Positions 56,330-64,000 of a stretch of DNA of 64,000 nucleotides are shown in pieces. This stretch comes from Tanypteryx hageni (lineage: Eukaryota; Arthropoda; Insecta; Odonata; Petaluridae). Location of the stretch: positions 33,514,561 to 33,578,560 of the forward strand of contig CM054117.1 in NCBI GenBank assembly GCA_028673005.1. The letters are read 5' to 3'. Under the pieces are notes generated by a model. That model was given only the letters and a program-made list of their open reading frames with translations. It had not been told where the DNA came from and did not search any database. Numbering within the stretch: position 1 is the first letter of the stretch; the number at the start of each line of letters is the position of its first letter. A program made the translations under genes and the position numbers.

Positions 56330-56530
56330 GCTGGAATCCAATTGATAACCGAGGCACCTCAAACACACATATAACAGTTCAAATAACCAGATCTACGGTT
56401 CAGTTACCAAACAGCCGCCATCAGTGGTGAGTCTCGGATCGTTGTCTCTAAACTGCCGAAGACGCTTGCTTGGTAAGCAAAAAGCGCGTCTGCTTTTCTC
56501 AACTGTTTATCTTGAATATCTATCGGGGTT
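56330..56530. repeat. Inverted-repeat element (family HH, copy 5, decayed)
   Basis: The left arm (minus) holds ACCACTGATGGCGGCTGTTT and GATCTGGTTATTTGAAC. The right arm has AACTGCCGAAGACGC and CGTCTGCTTTTCTCAACTG. It has the layout of the other HH copies but is the most diverged. Confidence 0.4.
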
Positions 56531-56689
56531 CTAGCCTTTCCGAAATATTCGATGCAAGGAGAGATGCAATGGACTAGAAAATTTTTCTTTAAATGCCCCT
56601 CATTTTAGACGGCTTATAACATCGTCTCATACATGTGTGCCACATTACTTTTTTCTATATTATTAACACCTTAATGTTTGTTTGAAACG

Positions 56690-56890
56690 TTTTAGCTTCT
56701 CGCCATCGTCATCACAAAGTTGACAAACTATATCTCGCAAACATTCATAAAAATGTCGGGAAAACAGATTCGGCTACAAAGGAGCCGTCATCAGCGGTGA
56801 TTTACCAATAGAAAATTCTAAAAATGCCGAAAGGCGCAACTGGGTTTCTCGACCTTTCTATGTTTAACGGAGGGCCATAGTTTCCCACTT
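56690..56890. repeat. Inverted-repeat element with hammerhead-like arm (family HH, copy 6)
   Basis: The left arm (minus) holds an intact 5' half: ACCG, CTGATGA, C, hairpin GGCTCC-TTT-GTAGCC, GAA. Seven bases of the palindromic block that normally follows are missing. Right arm (plus): ATGCCGAAAGGCGCAACTGG and TTTCTCGACCTTTCTATG. The centre GGTGATTTACC fits the other copies. Confidence 0.6.
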
Positions 56891-56959
56891 TTATATTATC
56901 ATTAAAGCGAGCCCAATAATTCTTTTTTGAATCATCATCATCATTAATAAGCCAGTAGA

Positions 56960-57613
56960 CCAGGCTTGTCCAACACAACCTTGACATTGCCCGCGAGGAA
57001 GATAATATTTCAAGTAGTAACATTCATTTCCTGACTTGAGTCGAATGTTATGCTCAATGACATTCATTTCAAATCCATTTCAAGGTGATGGTATTAGTGA
57101 TACAGCCAGTCAATTTTCGGGAGTTTTCACTTAAAGTACTTCTTACTAAGAAACATAAACCACTGAGTTTAAAACAGACATTCCATTGCAGAAAAGTTTG
57201 GGTTTTAATACTTAAAACTTAAAAATTCCACTTCTAAAATACGCATCTCTTAGGCTGAATCCGTGTTTTGTTCATATGTAAACAAGCAAATCTGGTTTTT
57301 ATAGTAGGAAAATTATTAAATCAAGTTTCAGTTCAATTCTTACTGGCAAAGATTTGAATGAGGATAGATTTGACGAAACGTTCTTTTATACACCAAGCTA
57401 GCTGGCAAAATTCAATGTCAGATTTTACATAAGGATTCTAAAAAATAAAATCTTTTGTTTTTCCGTAAGGATATTCTTATGTTCAGATAAATTTATTTTT
57501 TATAATATTAATATTTTGAAATGAATAAATACAGTATATTTTTTCCGAGCCTTGAATTTTTACTTTTTTTAGTTGAAGTAGCCCACTGATATTAAAAGGT
57601 TGGACAAGCCCTG
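56960..57613. mobile_element. Non-autonomous hAT element with perfect 8-bp target duplication
   Basis: CAGGCTTGTCCAAC at the left and GTTGGACAAGCCCTG at the right are inverted ends. The 8-mer CAGTAGAC stands unchanged on both sides (56952-56959 and 57614-57621). The 654-bp interior has no transposase. The exact duplication implies a younger insertion than most hAT copies here. Confidence 0.93.
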
Positions 57614-57621
57614 CAGTAGAC

Positions 57622-58645
57622 AGTTAAACCGAGTTTTCCTCATCGTCCTGTCGTCTGCAACCTAAGCATTCATGAAAACTCTCTTTCCTCTTTAATCCGT
57701 CCAGTAATTCTTCTTCTTTTACCTTAAAACTTTCCTTCAATCACACCTTTAAGCGTGCCGTCTCTTCTCATTTGAAGATCGATCAAGTTCGCCTTTCACA
57801 TTCTTATCAGTTGGCTTACCATTCTTCCATTTACTATCTCGATTTCATTTTCTGCATTCTTCCCTTAAACGTATTACGTTGTATTTTATAAAAAAAAGGA
57901 TCCCTCCATCTCCGATTAGGACGACGACGGCTCCAAAGTGCGCAAAGACGGAGGTAGGTGGGTTGAGTGAGGGACAAGAATCTTTTTTTCGTGAAGGCGG
58001 GATTAGAAAGGCGCGGCCATCTCTCCTCTCTTGTTTTTTTATTCCCTGTGTGCTCCTTAAAAGGGAGACCTGGGCGGAGAGGATTCGGGGGAGGGGGTGG
58101 GGGAGGATAGAGAGATATGGATGCGGAGACAGTGGGGGAGGGGGATGTAAGGGGAAAGGGGTTTAGGTGATGGAGCTTTCGTGGTGGGTGTTTGTTGACG
58201 GGTTATCCGCAGGTCGGAGGACGTGTTTCTCTCCCTCCCCCCTCCCCTTTCCTGCCCATTTCCCTTCTTCCCCCTCTCCCCATACCCGAGGGGAGATACC
58301 CCCTTTCATGCATCCGCTCAGCCGTGCTACACCCGTCTTATCTCGGACCGACGACTTCTTCTTCCTCTCGGCGTTCCCGCCTCCATACTTCCTCCTCCCA
58401 CTCCTACACTCCGCCTCCTCCTTCGAAGCCCTCCTACGCTCTACAACGCAGCACGCTCTCTCTCTCTCTCTCTCTACCCAGTAATATTCTCCTCATTTAT
58501 CCTTCTTCATCTTCCGTTTTATCCTTTCATTAAATTTTGGATCTTAATCGTTTTTTCTTTACCTAAAAAAAATATTTTTGCACTAAATATATTTTATCCT
58601 TTCCCTTCCTCCGTCTTTTTGTTTTTTGTTATCGACAATGGGTAA
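57622..58645. other. No gene recognised; G-rich to C/T-rich switch near 58200
   Basis: G-rich plus strand at about 58060-58175 turns into C/T-rich at 58220-58640, with a CT microsatellite at 58457-58476. The overlapping Ser/Pro/Leu frames (58167-58645) are composition artefacts. Confidence 0.5.
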
Positions 58646-58650
58646 GGTCA

Positions 58651-58945
58651 GTGATGTCCAAACTACGGCCCGCGGCCCAAATCCGGCACGCCATGAGTTT
58701 AACGATTAAAGGAAGCAACGTAACAGAATGAAAAAAATATATATATATAAATATGTATTATACAAACAATATATTTTTTCTTTACCCCTCTATTCCCATA
58801 GTATATAAATACATTTCAAACAAATCAGGTACTACGGACCCACAACTAAACCCTTCAGTAGCCTTAAATTATTCTTCAACTCTATTGTCGAATGCGTGTG
58901 GCTCGCGATGAGTGCAGAAATGGGTTATGCGGCCCTAGAGGCGAA
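58651..58945. mobile_element. Truncated hAT-like element
   Basis: Starts CAGTGATGTCCAAACTACGG followed by CCCGCGGCCC, a well-known hAT end type. ATGCGGCCCTAGAGG near 58930 may belong to the opposite subterminal region, but the matching right end is missing. Confidence 0.5.
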
Positions 58946-58979
58946 AATTTCGGGCGTTTACTGGGTAGCATGGAAGAAG

Positions 58980-59550
58980 AGCCTGTCTATTATCAATCTC
59001 GCCCCAATAAAAACGCATTTCTATCTGTCTAATTCTTTCTCTCTGTCTCTCTATCTTTTTCTCTTCACCGAATCTTTCCTTCTCTTCCTCTTAATATATT
59101 TTTTATTTCTCTCATTTCTTCTGTACTTCTCACGTCCTATCCATTTTATTCCCTCTCCCTCTCTTTCTTTATAGTTTTTTTCTTCTGCCTCCATATTTTT
59201 CCTTGACTTCTATTTTCTTTAATATCGCAGCTCTCTCCCTATAAATATCGGATTATATACCTTTCTTTCATTTCTCATTGTCGCCTGTCCTTTTCGCTTC
59301 GTCTTTTTTTTCGTCACCCAGTCCGCGTTCACATCCCTTTACAGTGATCCGTTGCGCTTCGTCTCCTAATCGGCCCAATTGATTCGTCACACGAGGCCGT
59401 TCTTATGTGTTGAGCTGTTGAGGGCGGCCGAAGGGCGCTTTCGTTACTGGGCCGAACGGCCGCTTTTTTCTGCGCCTTCTGGGGCTAAGAACCGAAAAAT
59501 TCTCGAGGCAAACCATATGAGCACTTCTACGCTAAAATCTCGTTCTTCAT
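58980..59550. other. Pyrimidine-rich DNA, no gene recognised
   Basis: C/T-rich plus strand at 58980-59340. A short CpG-rich patch with GGCGGCCGAAGGGCGC at about 59420-59480 follows. Confidence 0.5.
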
Positions 59551-59554
59551 TTAA

Positions 59555-60831
59555 CCCGGGAAGGGTACACTGGAGCACTGAATATCCCACGGATTTATAT
59601 TTTGCGTGCAAGTGAGAAATGGCTATGCATATTAACTTGTCACTTTTAGAGTTCCTTTAGGGTCACTTAAAAATGATGTCGATACTTTTTTTGTTTGTCA
59701 TCACTCTTTTTTGTGCTCCTGCAGCGTCTTTGAGGCACTGAATACCGGAATCGTATGTTTTTTTTCGAACCTGTCTCGGTGAACTTTATTATTCACCGTA
59801 ATTTCAAAATTCGACGAATACTATAACTCCACCGATCAGATTAGTACAAAATGCAAACTTTTAGACACGTTTTTATACATTGCATCGATATTAAAACTTT
59901 TGCCACGAATGCCGATATAGCTGTTTACGTCTCGGAGTGGATAATGTATTTTTTTAATTTTTACGATGTATTCCTTATAATTATTGTCTTTATGATAGCA
60001 AAAACACGTTTAAAAACAAATTTCGCCAAAACCCTTTTCATGTCACAATTTGATATGTCGGTCCCAGGAATGAATCGCTGAATAGGCGAGCATGCACAGC
60101 ATTTGGGATATAAATTTGTTTCCCAGATAATAAAATCGAAGGAATTATAGAAAGCAAGAAAAATTACAGTTGTAGGAACTTTGTGAAGAAACAAAATAGA
60201 GATTCCTGCAGATTTGATCTCACCAAAGAGAAGCAAGTATTTTTGCTTTCGACAGACTTGACGTGTACACATGTTTATCAACTCTGTAACGCTTACAGAA
60301 CCTCAAGAAAACTAGCTGTCTTATATGGGTTGTTAAATGCTGCAGCTATCAATGCATTTGTTATTTTGACACAAAATAATGGCATGAAAGGCAAATCTAA
60401 GCTGACTAGGCATTCTTTCTTGATGAACTTGGGAGAAGTGATCAGGTTCTAACTCCAAGAACGCCTCCAAATTACAACTTTGAGAACTTCCCTCCGTAAG
60501 TCCATAGCTTCACAGCTTCGACTGCCAGAGGCTTCAACGAGTATTGCAATCAATTTGGAGTAAAGGAGTGGAAGATGCCGACCGCAGCAAGGACTGCAAA
60601 ACTACAGCATGCTGCAGGAGTTTACTTGCAGGAATCATTCGGATATAATTTGCAACAAATGTTTTAAATAATTTAAAAAACGGTTTCTTTTCACTTTTTA
60701 ATTAATAAATTAAAACATATACACATTTGTTTGCTAACAGTTAATGGCTAAATATATATATTCTTCTTGTGGGTACTCAGTGCCCCAGTGTACCTGAATA
60801 AGGTGCCAAAATCTAGTGTACCTTACCAGGG
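59555..60831 (+). mobile_element. piggyBac element 2
   Basis: Bounded by TTAA (59551-59554 and 60832-60835). The left end CCCGGGAAGGGTACACTGG pairs with the right end, whose inverse reads CCCTGGTAAGGTACACTAGA. Near the right end a second block, with inverse GTACACTGGGGCACTGAGTA, matches the sequence just inside the left end (GTACACTGGAGCACTGAATA), so the terminal block is duplicated there. At 1277 bp it is heavily deleted. It is unrelated in end sequence to piggyBac element 1. Confidence 0.88.
60120..60660 (+). pseudogene. piggyBac transposase remnant
   Basis: One frame reads KITVVGTL, a stop, then RNKIEIPADLISPKRSKY, the piggyBac GTxRxNKxEIP segment. A second frame carries YRTSRKLAVLYGLLNAAAIN, then AFVILTQN and TRHSFLMNLGEVIRF, the helical region after the third catalytic Asp. 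The catalytic Asp residues themselves are not visible, and frame changes and a stop break the protein. About 70 further codons (NYNFENFPP and on) extend toward 60660 after another break. Confidence 0.75.
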
Positions 60832-60839
60832 TTAAAACT

Positions 60840-63800
60840 TCCTCTTTAACTTTTTTCTATTCCTATAATGCAGTCTCTTTCTCTCGGACTGAGAATGGAA
60901 TATAATAATATTATGTCTCTAGCATTTTGCCAAGTTGTCTGTTTTATCCGGGAGACCGAAGAACTCAATTCAAAATTATAGTTCAGTCTTACCTAACGAT
61001 AAATTTTCTCTTTTACTGAATTATTACAGTTCTTTATAGCTTTTCAACATCTTGGTTTCATTTCTTTGCTAATTCAGAATGTACTTCAGCAGATTTTAAT
61101 TGCATTGCACAGTTTAAGCTCGAGTTTAAAATCATCCTGACTTTATATGATTTCTACAAGATTTCTCGAGAACGGAATGTTCTAGTAATTTGCCACCCTG
61201 TTATTCACAGTTTTGGATAGTCGCAGTTTTTACTAGTGAGCTTCGCTTTTTCGCTCCCTAGGTGATCGGTAATCGGCTGCTTCATCCCTTCTTATCCCTA
61301 GCGAGAAGCTTCTTGCCGATTGACATACGCGTGAATATTCTCTCCCTCTCTGCAGTCTCGTCCTTGATTCGGTTGCTATGGCCTCTGACTTCCTAAAGTG
61401 AAGCAAACTCTAGTTCAGTGAAACTTCATTATGCACGATTTCGATTATCTGTGCACAGTTTTTAACGCGGTAGAACTTCACCTATCGAACTGTTGCTTAA
61501 TTGGAGATACTCCGAATAAATCTGAAGGACCCTTTAAAAAGGTATTTTTCCATATTTTTTCCCAGTAGGGCAGTAAGGAGGGCTCTCAGTAGGTTGTGCT
61601 ATTTTAGCTATTAATGTTCGTGCAGTCGCGGTCCACTCTAACAAACACGTTTTAAAGTTTATTAGCTAAGCATCCTTTCTCAGGGATGGAAAATGATTTT
61701 TGTGCCAAGAAAGTAATGTTATCATCAGAATATTTTTCACGTCCCACTAGGTTTATTCCAACTCTAATAAACTTCATACTTTATACACAAAATACAAGCT
61801 TACTAGTGCCAAGTAAAATCTTACGCGTGCCACGTATTTACCATCCCTGTTCTATCTTATGGGGGAAAAATAAATTGGTCGTGCAGGAGAAAAATAGCTA
61901 TGAATTCAACGTGTATCCTCTATCGCATACAAACGGGTTGATCAGTAAGAGGATTCGTACAAACTGTAAGCTCATTGAAAAAAATTGTACGACTTCATAA
62001 AAAAGCTCGTCTAGGGCATTTATAATGATTACTCTTCATTTGTGAGGATTAATATTATCTTGAATGTCGAATAATTGAATCTCTGTACAAACATCCGGGA
62101 TAAAGTTTTAATAACTACTACTTGGTTTGTATTACTATTGCTTTAATTTTAATGATGAACTAAATATATTTTTACTGTCTCGATTTGAAGGACAGTTAAA
62201 ATAATACTGTAGTTCTGAAGGCCCAATAACAGCAACATTCGCTCGAGACGCTTACATTTCTAGAAAACTTTTCAACCCACATTGGAGGCAATTTTTCATT
62301 CATTCATTTCATTCGATGGTCAGCTCTTTGGAGGGCTCGTGATTCCCGATATTGCCACATTAATCTCCGTGGCGCCACCTTATTGCCTCCTCTCCTCCCA
62401 ATCCTCCATACCTCATCCTTATCTTTCCTACTCCTGCGCGTTTTCGAAGCCTCTCGAATCCCTTCAAATGGTCCGTGAGATTCCACAGAATGGAGCACGA
62501 GCCAAAATTTCACGAAGCAGTAAATCATGTGTTCTTATTTAACATTTTTGAATTTGTCGACAAGACTCAATAAAATTACGATTCTCTTTTGGAGAGAATA
62601 ACATTCGTAACTCATGAGAATTTTTCGCCTTTTCAATGTAAAAATTATGCGTTAGCGATAGATACATTTAGAACATATTTTAATTAAGCAGTTAAACACA
62701 GGAAAAAAATATTTTAAAATAATTCTTAAATATGGAGAACTTTAACAATTTAATTTATTGATATATTATACCGATAAAATTTCTCGAGAGTACTTTATGC
62801 ATCTTTATACTCAAAGAAAACAAGATAAAATCCTCTTTCATTACAATATCAAAGAGATAACCAATTTCCAAAACTGAGTGTGACAATTTTCTCTCGAAGC
62901 AATTAAAAAAATAAAATCACGTAAGTATGAATTTTCAATTTATGTGGCTTGTTCATAATTACCATTCCTTCTCCTCTCATTCATTTTACTTACACATTTG
63001 TTCCTGCAACTCACTTCCGGATTTAATGTGAAAAGGTAATCTATTTAGCAGACTTCCTGAATTTTCAACGCAGAATTAATTAACAAAATATGGAATTGCG
63101 ACATGATGGAACATTTTAAAAAGCTTTCGGTACTGTTGCAGCTAAAATGATCTTGCTCCGAGTTTTTTTTTCTGCCTCAGTTACTATTCGATTGGCCACG
63201 GATTCGCGCTACACCAACAGGAGTAAAGGCGAGTAATTGGAAACTTCCAGGAAGGTTTCAACTGCTGAATTTCAAAATTGCATCGTTTGATCTCTAGCTT
63301 TTTGGGTGAATAATTAACGTATGGAAGCGTTCCTGTTTCTACGAATGCTATTCAGCTCGCGTAAAATATTAACTTGTAATTGCAGGAGACATGCGTTAGA
63401 AATTAAGGATCAAATAACGTTCGTTTCGTGTGTTTGTGTGTGTACATGTACACACCAAACAGTTTGTAAAATTAATTGCCAAAATAAGGAAAGACATTGT
63501 AGTAGTAGAGTTTGGATGACGTTTATAACATAGTCTGAACCGTAAGGCATGGAATTAACAGCAGAATGAATATCGATTTATTATCGTCATATATTTAAAC
63601 ATGTTAAAGGTTACGTTGTCTTGTTTTTCATCTCCAGCATCCCACAATTGCATAATTTACTTTATGTCCTTATATTGGCGGGAGAAAATTTAATAAAATT
63701 AATATTAAAATAAGTATTTATATTTGGATACATTTCACGATATTTCAAAGGTTCATCCATGATAAATATTGGTTTTCTAGTCCTATTCCTCAAGAATCTT

Positions 63801-64000
63801 ATGTCAATAATACAGCCGAACAACTAAAATGTTAATTTTATAGTCTTCACTAATTGTTGCAAGGCCAGTGATAAACTAGATATTAGGTTAATTATTTAGT
63901 CTATTTTGCTGGCTTATCGCTGATAGTTTGGTTCTCTCGTACGAAAATTAAATGAGGCAAGAGATAACAAGACATACACCGTGAAGCAGTGAAGAATACT
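60840..64000. other. No gene recognised
   Basis: AT-rich DNA. A CAGTGAAACTTCATTATGC stretch at about 61420 resembles a pogo-type end without partner. A GT/AC run lies near 63427-63456. Frames at 61686-62000 and 62282-62542 have no domain or splice support. Confidence 0.45.

Noticed and set aside
58167..58645. Three overlapping plus-strand frames of 105-140 codons
   Set aside because: Pyrimidine-rich DNA gives Ser/Pro/Leu-rich frames in all phases.
61410..61560. Another pogo/Tigger element
   Set aside because: Only one end-like stretch (CAGTGAAACTTCATTATGC) is seen, without TA-bounded partner or coding remains.
1..64000. CRISPR arrays, bacterial operons, ribosomal RNA genes, viral genomes
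   Set aside because: No regularly spaced repeats, no rRNA-like sequence and no recognisable viral proteins; all recognised coding sequence is transposon-derived.

Overview
The window looks like AT-rich, intron-poor nuclear DNA of an arthropod, most likely an insect with a large repeat-filled genome. This is inferred from the transposon mix: Penelope-like, Jockey-like and RTE-like retroelements, hAT, piggyBac and Tigger DNA transposons, and tRNA-derived SINEs. Microsatellites and candidate GT/GC-AG splice sites also point to a eukaryote. Nothing prokaryotic, viral or CRISPR-like was seen, and the species cannot be named. No complete host gene is visible. Nearly all long open frames are transposon coding debris or low-complexity shadows. 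A few short splice-flanked open segments between 22 and 29 kb could be host exons, which would make the area intronic, but they are weakly supported and lie on both strands. Layout. 0-9.4 kb: dispersed repeats, nested hAT elements (2773-3303 with 2892-3190 inside), a Jockey-like 3' end (about 3349-3832), a hAT element with GGAGTCGG-type ends (7380-8085) and a foldback MITE (8761-9000). 9.4-12.4 kb: an RTE-type apurinic endonuclease ORF, then a piggyBac copy bounded by TTAA. 12.4-19.3 kb: AT-rich DNA with two SINE copies, one of them split by a 1.4 kb insertion. 19.3-29.4 kb: diverged duplicated blocks, two (TA)n palindromes, a tRNA-like sequence and the candidate exons. 29.4-34.8 kb: a MITE, a SINE, a hairpin, and a pyrimidine-to-purine switch that opens a 1.5 kb GA-rich tract with a 17-bp minisatellite. 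34.9-37.9 kb: a TA-flanked 3.0 kb Tigger element with a decayed transposase. 37.9-50.9 kb: sparse DNA with a SINE split by a hAT, a non-LTR insertion with a 12-bp target duplication, a 170-bp-arm foldback and a TA-flanked TIR element. 51.3-54.5 kb: a Penelope-like element interrupted by a composite Penelope/Jockey insertion with its own target duplication. 54.9-60.8 kb: hAT copies and a second piggyBac. 60.8-64 kb: nothing recognised. The most interesting signal is a set of hammerhead-ribozyme-like sequences. Three are in the terminal regions of the Penelope-like copies, with paired changes in stem I. A related consensus appears in six dispersed roughly 200-bp inverted-repeat elements (near 2.4, 40.4, 48.6, 50.7, 56.4 and 56.8 kb). 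These six share one architecture and may be a small non-autonomous ribozyme-bearing family.
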